Shown piece by piece: positions 1 to 5,748 of a stretch of 10,102 nucleotides of DNA. Source of the stretch: Bacilli bacterium. GTDB taxonomy: Bacteria > Bacillota_I > Bacilli_A > RF39 > UBA660. The translations under genes were made by a program, and so were the position numbers. Numbering within the stretch: the first letter of the stretch is position 1; each line of letters starts with the position of its first letter. Location: the NCBI GenBank assembly GCA_900753645.1, contig CAADZW010000088.1, forward strand, positions 1 to 10,102. Reading direction: 5' to 3'. Under the pieces are notes generated by a model. It worked only from the letters and a program-made list of their open reading frames with translations, did not search any database and had not been told where the DNA came from.

Positions 1-174
1 ACCTAAACTAAAATTTTATTGATTATTTGCTTGCTTAAAGCCTTTGAAAGGATAGTTATCGTATTATAAAAGTAATATTTTGTTTTCCAAATATGCTTCA
101 ATTAATCATAATTTTTTTTCTGCATATAATATAATGACCATAAAATATAAGGAAAAAAAGGCTTTTTTGTCAAT

Positions 175-203
175 TTGCATTATTTAAAAATTTATGGTAC
201 AAT
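175..203 (+). promoter_or_regulatory. secG promoter (sigma-A type, extended -10)
   Basis: A -10 element TACAAT at 198-203 is preceded by TG at 195-196, giving an extended -10. A weak -35 TTGCAT lies at 175-180 with a 17-nt spacer. Transcription would begin near 210, leaving a leader of about 23 nt before the secG ATG at 233. The promoter decides the secG start, because an in-frame ATG at 194 lies inside it and would not be transcribed. Confidence 0.7.
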
Positions 204-232
204 ATAACTCGTTCGAGGAGGAAAGTTCAAAA

Positions 233-448
233 ATGTTGCAGATTTTATTAATAATCGTTTCGATTTTATTAATTTCTATAGTATTATTACAAGCAGGTAA
301 AGCGGAAAGTGCTTCTAATGTAATAACTGGCGGTAGTGATGCTTTATTTGCAAATCGTAAAGAGCGTGGTGGAGAATTATTCATTACTAGATTAACGATG
401 GTTTTAGGACTGCTGTTTTTCATCATTTGCTTAGTAATAGGATTTTAG
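233..448 (+). CDS. secG: Preprotein translocase subunit SecG
   Basis: This is the small, non-essential membrane subunit of the SecYEG protein-export channel; it aids SecA-driven translocation across the cytoplasmic membrane. The 71-residue product has the family's layout: a first hydrophobic helix at about residues 2-19, a Q-AGKAES loop, the conserved glycine-rich stretch ITGGSDALFANRKERGGE, and a second hydrophobic helix at about 50-71. The length is typical for SecG. The start at 233 is chosen because an AGGAGG ribosome binding site lies at 216-221 (11-nt spacing) and a promoter covers the alternative upstream ATG at 194. The gene appears monocistronic, with its own promoter and a terminator that begins within its stop codon. 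It converges on a tRNA gene. Family assignment is secure from sequence pattern. Confidence 0.93.
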   Translation: MLQILLIIVSILLISIVLLQAGKAESASNVITGGSDALFANRKERGGELFITRLTMVLGLLFFIICLVIGF

Positions 449-473
449 AGTTCATTTTGAACTCTATTTTTTT
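446..473 (+). terminator. secG rho-independent terminator
   Basis: The 8-bp stem TAGAGTTC (446-453) / GAACTCTA (459-466) has the 5-nt loop ATTTT and is followed by seven T at 467-473. The first three stem bases are the secG TAG stop codon. Confidence 0.88.
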
Positions 474-485
474 GATTTACGGAAC

Positions 486-510
486 AAAAAAACCTTTATT
501 TTTAAAGGTT
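486..510 (-). terminator. tRNA-Arg rho-independent terminator
   Basis: On the minus strand, AACCTTT (510-504) pairs with AAAGGTT (497-491) around an A-rich loop and runs into a seven-T tract (492-486). It lies 13 nt beyond the encoded CCA end of the tRNA. Confidence 0.85.
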
Positions 511-523
511 TAATAGTTATAAG

Positions 524-600
524 TGGTGTCCCAGAAGGGATTCGAACCCCTGACCGCTGCCTTAGAAGGGCATTGCTCTATCCAACTGAGCTACTGAGAC
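524..600 (-). tRNA. tRNA-Arg (anticodon UCU)
   Basis: The minus strand folds into a complete 77-nt cloverleaf with encoded CCA. The acceptor stem is GTCTCAG/CTGGGAC with one T-G wobble, followed by U8-A9. The D stem is GCTC/GAGC with AGTTGGATA in the loop. The anticodon arm has loop CTTCTAA, anticodon TCT. The T arm has the TTCGAAT loop. The discriminator base is A. Anticodon UCU reads AGA and AGG, the arginine codons that dominate the neighbouring rpsB and tsf genes. The tRNA stands alone with its own promoter and terminator. The top base pair of the anticodon stem is an A/G mismatch, which does not disrupt the fold. Confidence 0.97.
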
Positions 601-618
601 AAATTAACGAACAAGTCA

Positions 619-647
619 ATTATACTATATAAATTTTAAATATTCAA
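619..647 (-). promoter_or_regulatory. tRNA-Arg promoter (sigma-A type)
   Basis: On the minus strand a -35 TTGAAT (647-642) and a perfect -10 TATAAT (624-619) are separated by exactly 17 nt. Transcription would begin near 612, about 12 nt before the mature tRNA 5' end. Confidence 0.78.
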
Positions 648-675
648 TACTTTTGTTTATTTTTTGTGATTTTTT

Positions 676-698
676 TGATATAATTTACAAAGGGTGAT
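676..698 (+). promoter_or_regulatory. galU extended -10 promoter and very short leader with RBS
   Basis: TG at 676-677 plus TATAAT at 679-684 form an extended -10; no convincing -35 is seen. Transcription should start near 689-691, directly at AGGGTGAT (691-698), which resembles the 3' half of the Shine-Dalgarno complement. The leader would be only about 11-13 nt. RBS spacing favours the ATG at 702 over the adjacent ATG at 699. Confidence 0.6.
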
Positions 699-701
699 AT
701 G

Positions 702-1550
702 ATGAAAAAAATAAGAAAAGCTGTAATACCAGTAGCAGGTATGGGAACGAGGTTTTTACCTGTAACTAAATCGGTTCCTAAAGAAATGCTACCAATAATT
801 GATAAACCAACTTTACAATATATAGTTGAGGAATGTGTAGATAGTGGGATCGAGGAAATATTATTTATTACCAGTCCTTATAAAACTAGTATTGAAAACC
901 ATTTTGATCAAAGTTTTGAGTTAGAAGCACGACTAGCTAAAAGCAACAAATTAAAGGAATTGGAAAAAGTGCAAAAAATATCAAAAATGTGCAAAATTTA
1001 CTATACTAGACAGGGTGAACCTTTAGGTAGTGGGCATGCAATTAAAATGGCTCAAGCCTTTATAGGAAATGAACCATTTGCTGTTTTATATGGTGATGAT
1101 TTAATGAAATCTGAAGTTCCGGTACTAAAACAGTTAATTGATGTTTATGAAAAATACGATTGTAATGTTATCGGTGTTCAAGAAGTGGCCAAAGAGTTAG
1201 TATACAAATATGGTATAATTGAATTTGAAAGTGACGATAAAATTAAGGGAATCGTTGAAAAGCCAAGTCCAGATAAAGCGCCTAGTAATTATGCAGGACT
1301 AGGTCGATACATAGTTAAACCAGAAATATTTGAAGAAATAGAAAATCTTAATCCTGGAAAAGGTAACGAATACCAATTTACTGATGCAATGTTAGAATTG
1401 ATGAAAAAACAAGATTTTCGTGCTTGTAAATTTAAAGGAACATATCTTGATATCGGAAACCAATTTGGTTATTTGAAAGCTAATATTCTTTTTGGTTTAG
1501 AGCGCGACGATATCAAAGATGATTTAAGAAAATTTTTAAATCAAATTTAG
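702..1550 (+). CDS. galU: UTP--glucose-1-phosphate uridylyltransferase
   Basis: This enzyme makes UDP-glucose from UTP and glucose-1-phosphate in the cytoplasm, supplying glucose donor for glycolipids, teichoic acid decoration and exopolysaccharide. The 282-residue product aligns by eye along its full length with Bacillus GtaB (about 290 aa). Visible features are the nucleotide-binding signature AGMGTRFLP near residue 12, KEMLPIIDKPTLQY near 27, the QGEPLGSGHA segment near 104, the metal-site YGDD near 130, VEKP near 185, GLGRYIVKPEIF near 199 and EYQFTDAM near 223. ATG codons sit at 699 and 702; 702 has the better RBS spacing. No strong terminator follows, so some read-through into the downstream membrane-protein/glycosyltransferase pair is possible, although that pair has its own promoter. 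Confidence 0.95.
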   Translation: MKKIRKAVIPVAGMGTRFLPVTKSVPKEMLPIIDKPTLQYIVEECVDSGIEEILFITSPYKTSIENHFDQSFELEARLAKSNKLKELEKVQKISKMCKIYYTRQGEPLGSGHAIKMAQAFIGNEPFAVLYGDDLMKSEVPVLKQLIDVYEKYDCNVIGVQEVAKELVYKYGIIEFESDDKIKGIVEKPSPDKAPSNYAGLGRYIVKPEIFEEIENLNPGKGNEYQFTDAMLELMKKQDFRACKFKGTYLDIGNQFGYLKANILFGLERDDIKDDLRKFLNQI

Positions 1551-1609
1551 AAATGTAGAAAATATTAGTTATCTTTTGGGGATATAGTTTATTACAATTT
1601 TGTAATTAT

Positions 1610-1638
1610 TTGTTATTTCATAAAATATATAGTATAAT
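1610..1638 (+). promoter_or_regulatory. Promoter of the membrane protein-glycosyltransferase unit
   Basis: A -35 TTGTTA at 1610-1615, a 17-nt spacer and a perfect -10 TATAAT at 1633-1638 predict a start near 1645. A 6-bp AT-rich hairpin at 1591-1606 just upstream is too weak to call a galU terminator. Confidence 0.68.
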
Positions 1639-1660
1639 TAATTTGTAATCTATCTTAGAA

Positions 1661-2386
1661 ATGGTTGGTAGTATGAAAGAGAAGTGGCAAAAATTTAAGA
1701 ATTATTTAAAAAAAGATAAAAGAATTTTCGCTAAAGGGATCTGTTTCGAAAAACTGTTTGCAGTGTTTATTATTGGGTCAGTAATCGGATCATTTTATGA
1801 AGAAATCTTAAACTTTTTCCTCGTTTATTCAAGAACTGGTCAATTTGTGTGGGAGTATCGTAGGGGAGTAATATATGGGCCATTTAACATTATTTATGGT
1901 TTAGGTGCTGTCATAATGGTAGTTCTTTTAGCGGATAAAAAACATAAGTGGTATGAGACGATACTGTATGGCGCATTGTTAGGTGGCGGAATCGAATATT
2001 TAATTAGTTTTCTCCAAGAAACTTTCACTCATACGACGTCGTGGGATTATTCTAATAAATTTTTAGATATTAACGGACGAACGACATTACCATTTATGTT
2101 AGTATGGGGAATCTTTTCGTTTTTGTTTGTCCGATACTTGTATCCGTTTGTTTCTCGACAAATCGAAAAAATACCATATAATTTAGGTAAAATTTTAACG
2201 CGAATTCTCGTCATTTTTATGGTTATAAATATGACGATATCTTGGTCGGCCATTATAAGACAAACATTAAGAAAAAATAATGTTCCACCACTAACACCGG
2301 TTGGTCATTTCTTAGATGAACACTACGATGATGAATTTTTATCTAAATACTTTCCCAACATGGAACACCATAGTAAAGGAGATTAA
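1661..2386 (+). CDS. CmpB-like (ABC-transporter type IV family) integral membrane protein
   Basis: This is a multi-pass membrane protein of the family labelled putative ABC-transporter type IV / CmpB, whose biochemical role is poorly defined. The family pattern is clear: an early FYEEIL at about residues 45-50, RRGVIYGPFNIIYGLGA at 67-83, GGGIEYLISFLQE at 108-120, SWDYSNKFLDINGR at 127-140 and a following LVWG. About five hydrophobic segments lie near 30-55, 71-91, 100-120, 143-163 and 179-199, with a polar C-terminal tail. No ATP-binding partner is adjacent, so a transport role is not supported by context. The stop lies 2 nt before the glycosyltransferase start, implying coupled translation and a shared envelope-glycan function. 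The start is uncertain: ATG 1661 has no visible RBS, and ATG 1673 has only weak GGT-rich sequence before it. Confidence 0.8.
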   Translation: MVGSMKEKWQKFKNYLKKDKRIFAKGICFEKLFAVFIIGSVIGSFYEEILNFFLVYSRTGQFVWEYRRGVIYGPFNIIYGLGAVIMVVLLADKKHKWYETILYGALLGGGIEYLISFLQETFTHTTSWDYSNKFLDINGRTTLPFMLVWGIFSFLFVRYLYPFVSRQIEKIPYNLGKILTRILVIFMVINMTISWSAIIRQTLRKNNVPPLTPVGHFLDEHYDDEFLSKYFPNMEHHSKGD

Positions 2387-2388
2387 TA

Positions 2389-3606
2389 ATGTTTGATTCA
2401 ATTTGCATATGTTTTGTCATCATGGGTATTCTACTTTTGATACTCGGGAATTATAACATACGTAAGAATAAAAATGCCATTAAATTACAGAAAAACAAAA
2501 GTCAAAATCTTGCTATTTTAGTTCCAGCGCGCGACGAAAGTAAAGTCATCGAGGGATTATTAAAAAGCATAAAAGAACAGACTGTAACAATCGATATGAA
2601 AGACGTATATGTTATCGTCGAAGAAAAAAAAGATAAAACAGTTACGATTTGTAAAAAATATGGAGCAACAGTCGTTTTCAGAACTAATCCGGAAAGGCAA
2701 AGGAAAGGTTATGCGTTAGATGAAGCGATCAAGCAAATCGAGAAAGACTATGATTTATATTTTATTTTCGACGCTGATAATGTTTTAGATCAAAATTACA
2801 TTAAAGAGATGTTAGAAACATATAATGCCGGTTATGATATAGGAATTGGTTACCGTAACTGTAAAAATGGTAACGATAATGTCATTGCAGCATGCTCAAG
2901 TTTAACTTTTTCCATGATCAACACTTTAGGTAATTCTTTTCGCAACAAATATAATGTTAATTCGATTATTTCAGGAACCGGTTTTTATATAAAAGGGAAA
3001 TGGATTAAAAAATGGCGTGGATATCCATTTTGCAGTTTGACTGAAGACTATGAATTGAGCTTGTATGCTATACTAAACGATATGACAACTTACTATAATG
3101 ACAAGGCTATTTTTTACGATGAACAGCCAACTAAATATAAACAGACTGTAAAGCAAAGAGTAAGATGGATCAAAGGATATTTTGAATCACGAAAAAAATA
3201 TGTGCCTTTGATTGCCGAAAAGATGAGCAAAACAGAATCAAATTATGGTTCAAAGTATAATGTTTGTATTGGTGTAAGGCCGTATATTTATATTGCTATT
3301 GGTGTTATACTTTATGTAATTAAAAGTTTTATGGCTTTAATAACTCGTAACTTTAATCGTAGTAATTCGGTCTTAGTGATTGCAATTATACTTTTATGTG
3401 TGATTTTCGTTGCTTATATTATTATGATGATAGTAACAATCGTAATGCTTAAAAGAGATAAATTAAATTTGAGTAAAGAAATGAAAATTAAAACCATTTT
3501 ATATAACCCGATATATTTATCGACATATGTAAGTTGTGCTTTAAAAGCTTTATTTATAAAAGAGATTGCTTGGGAAAAAATCGAACATAAAGTCAATATA
3601 AAATAG
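2389..3606 (+). CDS. Membrane-anchored family 2 glycosyltransferase (processive type)
   Basis: This is a GT-A fold glycosyltransferase that would transfer sugar from a nucleotide donor on the inner face of the membrane. An N-terminal helix (residues 3-20) precedes the catalytic domain: nucleotide-binding start LAILVPARDES (41-51), DXD motif D128-A-D130, acceptor-site TED (218-220) and QRVRW (256-260). The TED plus QxxRW pair is the hallmark of processive synthases such as the cellulose, hyaluronan and poly-N-acetylglucosamine families. Two further hydrophobic spans (about 297-315 and 328-354) and a possible third near 369-390 follow. An AAAGGAG site at 2375-2381 gives 7-nt spacing, and the gene is coupled to the membrane protein upstream. 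The nearby galU suggests a UDP-sugar donor, but donor and polymer cannot be read from sequence. Confidence 0.9.
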   Translation: MFDSICICFVIMGILLLILGNYNIRKNKNAIKLQKNKSQNLAILVPARDESKVIEGLLKSIKEQTVTIDMKDVYVIVEEKKDKTVTICKKYGATVVFRTNPERQRKGYALDEAIKQIEKDYDLYFIFDADNVLDQNYIKEMLETYNAGYDIGIGYRNCKNGNDNVIAACSSLTFSMINTLGNSFRNKYNVNSIISGTGFYIKGKWIKKWRGYPFCSLTEDYELSLYAILNDMTTYYNDKAIFYDEQPTKYKQTVKQRVRWIKGYFESRKKYVPLIAEKMSKTESNYGSKYNVCIGVRPYIYIAIGVILYVIKSFMALITRNFNRSNSVLVIAIILLCVIFVAYIIMMIVTIVMLKRDKLNLSKEMKIKTILYNPIYLSTYVSCALKALFIKEIAWEKIEHKVNIK

Positions 3607-3626
3607 TTATTTTGAATAACTATTTT
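3600..3626. terminator. Bidirectional terminator shared by glycosyltransferase and gerM
   Basis: A near-perfect hairpin has arms 3600-3611 and 3615-3626 around the loop TTG. The arms contain the TAG stop of the forward glycosyltransferase (3604-3606) and, on the other strand, the TAG stop of gerM (3622-3620). T-rich sequence follows on the forward strand (TTTATTTCTTTT) and a weaker T-rich tract on the reverse. The stem is almost all A-T, so its efficiency is uncertain. Confidence 0.7.
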
Positions 3627-4582
3627 ATTTCTTTTAAAACGGTTTGATAAATTTGTTGTTCGCTATCGTTAATAATTACTTCATCAACGTCATAATTATC
3701 TTTAACAGATAGACAAATGGTATAGATAACTTCTTCTAAAATATCTTTGTTGTCGACATCTGAAAAAATATATGAATTAAAGGTCAATTCCAAAATATCC
3801 GGTTGTTCTTCGATGGCTAATAATTCAGTATTACTATTTAAATAACTTAATAGGTTAGTATTATAAGCATTAGTACTAGTTAATTCATCGATGATTATTT
3901 TTATTTTGTCACGATTATCATTCAAATATTTGGTAACAGGTACAAAATAATAATTGTCGTTATGTTTATTTAGATAATAAATCGTAACTTGATTAATATC
4001 ATCGGTTTTGGTGAATTCGTAAGATTTATTTATACCAAAGTTACGATCCAAAGTACTTGGTAAATTAGTTTGTGTCTGTGGCAATTTTGTTAGTATTTCG
4101 CCTTCGACATAAAGGATTATTTTATCCACCTCATCAACTGATGTGATCGTATAGATTAAAGCTTCGATCATTTTTTCTTCTAAATCTTTGTTGATATTCA
4201 ATAATTCCTTTGAAAAATCGATTTTTATCAATCCTTCGTCATATTTAACACTTAATATTTTAGTGTCACTCGGTAAGATCGATTTAAAACCATTTGGTAT
4301 TTTGTTTTCACCCTCGCCACCACTAATCAAAACTTCAACTAACTCTTTAACTTTTTCTTCAGTGGTAGTACTATTTACAACTACTTCAGTTTTACCAAGA
4401 TAGTTGTAGTTATCTAACAAATAAATATTATTCGTAATCACTTCGGCGTTGACATATTCTAAATTTTGATTTATTTCTAAATTTTCATTTTTTTCTTCTT
4501 TGGGAATCAAATAAAATAAAAACAAAGCAAATAGGGCTGAAGTTGATATAATGATTTTACGAATCATTTTTCTTTTTAGCAT
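3620..4582 (-). CDS. gerM: GerM-like sporulation protein with two GerMN domains
   Basis: GerM belongs to the envelope-spanning SpoIIIA-SpoIIQ channel joining mother cell and forespore; in Bacillus subtilis it is needed to assemble the basal platform with SpoIIIAH and is sigma-E controlled. The 320-residue product has an N-terminal hydrophobic anchor (about residues 9-26) and two GerMN-type repeats. The first (about 50-170) includes EEKVKELVEVLISG, LPSDTKILSVKYDEGLIKIDFS and a final LYVEGE. The second (about 198-312) includes YLNDNRDKIKIIIDEL, a weaker LELTFNS and EVIINDSE. There is no lipobox cysteine, unlike the Bacillus lipoprotein, so it is probably held by an uncleaved helix. The start has an AGGTGAT RBS. 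It lies downstream of spoIIIAH and gerE on the same strand, separated from gerE by a terminator. Confidence 0.87.
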   Translation of the reverse strand: MLKRKMIRKIIISTSALFALFLFYLIPKEEKNENLEINQNLEYVNAEVITNNIYLLDNYNYLGKTEVVVNSTTTEEKVKELVEVLISGGEGENKIPNGFKSILPSDTKILSVKYDEGLIKIDFSKELLNINKDLEEKMIEALIYTITSVDEVDKIILYVEGEILTKLPQTQTNLPSTLDRNFGINKSYEFTKTDDINQVTIYYLNKHNDNYYFVPVTKYLNDNRDKIKIIIDELTSTNAYNTNLLSYLNSNTELLAIEEQPDILELTFNSYIFSDVDNKDILEEVIYTICLSVKDNYDVDEVIINDSEQQIYQTVLKEIK

Positions 4583-4597
4583 ATAATCACCTAATTA

Positions 4598-4623
4598 ATT
4601 TTATGAAAAAAAAGGTCATTTAT
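4598..4623 (-). promoter_or_regulatory. Candidate sigma-E-like promoter for gerM
   Basis: On the minus strand CATAAAAT (4605-4598) matches the sigma-E -10 consensus CATACANT at seven of eight positions. An ATA (4623-4621) lies 15 nt upstream as a possible -35 core. The -10 abuts the end of the gerE terminator T-run, so promoter and terminator overlap. Transcription would start near 4590, at the gerM RBS. Known sigma-E control of gerM in B. subtilis supports this, but the -35 is weak. Confidence 0.42.
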
Positions 4624-4631
4624 ACCTTTTT
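4606..4631 (-). terminator. gerE rho-independent terminator
   Basis: On the minus strand AAAAAGGT (4631-4624) pairs with ACCTTTTT (4616-4609) around a 7-nt loop and continues into a run of eight T (4613-4606). The stem begins inside the gerE TAA stop codon. Confidence 0.85.
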
Positions 4632-4836
4632 ATAATGAAATTTCCTTTAATTTTAAAAGTTCTATGACAGCCCCAGCTCGACCTTTAACGCCTAACTTCT
4701 GCATCACATTAGAGATATGGTTTCTTACAGTTTTTTCACTTATACCTAATTTGGTTGCGATTTGGTCAGTCGATCTATTTAATACTAACAAATCAAATAC
4801 TTCTTTTTCTCTTTTGGTCAAAACACTTTTAGACAT
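4630..4836 (-). CDS. gerE: Spore coat gene regulator GerE (LuxR/FixJ-type HTH)
   Basis: GerE is the last mother-cell regulator of sporulation; it acts with sigma-K to activate late coat genes and repress others. The 68-residue product is essentially one DNA-binding domain, as in B. subtilis GerE (74 aa), with no receiver domain. Near-identical segments are LTKREKEVFDLLV (residues 6-18), GISEKTVRNHISN (31-43) and MQKLGVKGRAGAVIELL (45-61); the recognition helix lies around SEKTVRNHISNVMQKL. The start is preceded by GAGG at 4845-4842 with 5-nt spacing, inside one arm of an 11-bp inverted repeat. A sigma-K-like promoter lies upstream and a terminator immediately downstream. No terminator separates it from spoIIIAH, so read-through from that gene is expected. 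Confidence 0.95.
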   Translation of the reverse strand: MSKSVLTKREKEVFDLLVLNRSTDQIATKLGISEKTVRNHISNVMQKLGVKGRAGAVIELLKLKEISL

Positions 4837-4838
4837 AA

Positions 4839-4910
4839 TTCCCTCACTTCCTTGGGTGGTTTATATTTCTTCATATTATTCTATGTACCTTTTATAAATA
4901 AGTGAGGGAA
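4839..4910 (-). repeat. 11-bp inverted repeat that could sequester the gerE RBS
   Basis: On the minus strand TTCCCTCACTT (4910-4900) is the perfect complement of AAGTGAGGGAA (4849-4839), 50 nt apart. The downstream arm contains the gerE Shine-Dalgarno GAGG and ends 2 nt before the ATG. No T-run follows, so this is not a terminator. RNA containing both arms could hide the gerE ribosome binding site. Confidence 0.7.
4877..4903 (-). promoter_or_regulatory. Candidate sigma-K promoter for gerE
   Basis: On the minus strand CATAGAATA (4885-4877) fits the sigma-K -10 consensus CATANNNTA exactly. The -35 core AC (4903-4902) lies 16 nt upstream, within the first arm of the inverted repeat. Transcription would begin near 4870, in the loop of the repeat, giving a leader of about 34 nt. 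In B. subtilis gerE is transcribed by sigma-K, which agrees. Confidence 0.65.
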
Positions 4911-4920
4911 AAAGTAACAA

Positions 4921-5415
4921 TTATTTGGTAAATTTGACTGTAATATATTTTTGTTCTTCAAACATTTCTTGGACAGTTCGCATAATCTTGTTGGCTAGAT
5001 CAGAGCTGCTTTCTTCTTTATTGATTACGATTTCAATTTGATCGTTTTTAATTCTAACAAAAGCATCTAATTGATAAACTTCCTTAATTTTATTTTGAAT
5101 TTTTTCCTCTTCGCCTTTGTTAATGTTTAGTTCTTTCATTTTTTCAAAAGCTTCGTTTTTTTCATCAACGCTCGATTCGCTACTATTTAAAATAATCCGT
5201 AAATTTTCCATTTCTTTTAATAATTCTTCTTCTGCTTCAACGCGTAATGCCACTAAAACTGTACTTTCGTTGATATTTGTAGTGGGATTATTTTCTTCGG
5301 TATAATTACCGCTTGTATTTAATAATAATTCGCTAGGCATAGTTATATAGTAAACACTTAAAACCAAAATTAAACTGAATAATGTTAAGAACCAAATGCT
5401 TCTTTTATTTATCAT
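4921..5415 (-). CDS. spoIIIAH: Stage III sporulation protein AH
   Basis: SpoIIIAH is the mother-cell membrane protein whose outer domain binds forespore SpoIIQ, forming part of the channel across the two membranes around the developing spore. The 164-residue product starts like B. subtilis SpoIIIAH: a short cytoplasmic tail, then IWFLTLFSLILVLSVYYI as the single membrane helix (about residues 7-25) and a PSE turn. A short polar linker (about 30-55) follows, then the helical and beta ring-building (YscJ/FliF-like) domain (about 58-164). It includes SSESSVDEKNEAFEKM and the terminal QKYITVKFTK. B. subtilis SpoIIIAH is about 218 aa; the difference lies in the linker. GGAGG at 5428-5424 is the RBS. 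Unusually it stands alone, not at the end of a spoIIIA operon, and reads toward gerE and gerM. Confidence 0.92.
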   Translation of the reverse strand: MINKRSIWFLTLFSLILVLSVYYITMPSELLLNTSGNYTEENNPTTNINESTVLVALRVEAEEELLKEMENLRIILNSSESSVDEKNEAFEKMKELNINKGEEEKIQNKIKEVYQLDAFVRIKNDQIEIVINKEESSSDLANKIMRTVQEMFEEQKYITVKFTK

Positions 5416-5458
5416 CTAATATTCCTCCATATCTAATAGATTATATTAACATCTTATA

Positions 5459-5467
5459 TAAAATATG
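5459..5467 (-). promoter_or_regulatory. Possible sporulation-sigma -10 for spoIIIAH
   Basis: On the minus strand CATATTTTA (5467-5459) resembles the CATA-type -10 of sigma-E/sigma-K promoters, about 44 nt upstream of the start codon. No correctly spaced -35 is evident; the nearest ATA is only 13 nt upstream. It is the best candidate in the gap but weak. Confidence 0.3.
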
Positions 5468-5587
5468 ATAAAACGGTAAGTATTGATTAAAAAAATCGTG
5501 TAGTTAAAGTATTTATTAAGCATATTTATATAAAGGATTAAATTTTTTAACAAAATGTCAAAAAAAGGTTTATTTTTTCTAAGTATA

Positions 5588-5596
5588 TGATATAAT
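5588..5596 (+). promoter_or_regulatory. rpsB-tsf promoter (extended -10)
   Basis: TG at 5588-5589, one base, then a perfect TATAAT at 5591-5596 form an extended -10. The best -35 match, TTTATT at 5569-5574, is poor. Transcription would begin near 5603, leaving a leader of about 146 nt before rpsB. Confidence 0.65.
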
Positions 5597-5602
5597 ATTA
5601 AT

Positions 5603-5748
5603 GGCTTTTTTAAACCGTTGGACATTCGGGGATTGCTACTAAGTAGAAAATGTTACGAAACACAGATATGAATTTTTATGCCGAGTGCTTTTAATAAGTG
5701 GTGTATTTTTGAAGTATCTGAAAGATTTAACAAAAGGAGGAATATTAA
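5603..5748 (+). promoter_or_regulatory. Structured 5' leader of rpsB, candidate S2 autoregulatory element
   Basis: This leader is far longer than those of neighbouring genes and more GC-rich than surrounding spacer. CATTCGG (5623-5629) pairs with CCGAGTG (5681-5687; one T-G wobble), enclosing small hairpins CTAC/GTAG (5636-5639/5643-5646) and TGTT/AACA (5651-5654/5659-5662): a closing helix with internal stem-loops. The AGGAGG ribosome binding site is at 5735-5740, 8 nt before the ATG. Bacterial rpsB-tsf operons are known to be repressed by S2 binding their leaders (shown in E. coli); that this leader does the same is inference. No terminator-like T-run is present, so translational control would be likelier than attenuation. 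The rest of the 333-base gap holds only the rpsB promoter and a weak spoIIIAH -10. Confidence 0.5.

Noticed and set aside
125..135. Two overlapping TATAAT sequences upstream of secG
   Set aside because: No -35 at suitable spacing and no TGn extension; likely chance in AT-rich sequence.
194..232. Upstream in-frame ATG giving a longer SecG
   Set aside because: The extra 13 codons cover the -10 promoter and the RBS, and the added residues are not SecG-like.
1591..1606. Hairpin ATTACA/TGTAAT after galU as a terminator
   Set aside because: Only six mostly A-T pairs without a clean T-run, and it runs into the next promoter.
4188..4403. 71-codon forward open frame inside gerM
   Set aside because: Shadow of the gerM reading frame, with no RBS or family resemblance.
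4850..4861. GerE-type operator (TRGGY core) in the gerE leader for autoregulation
   Set aside because: The TGGGT core matches but the flanking RWW positions mostly do not; too weak to claim.
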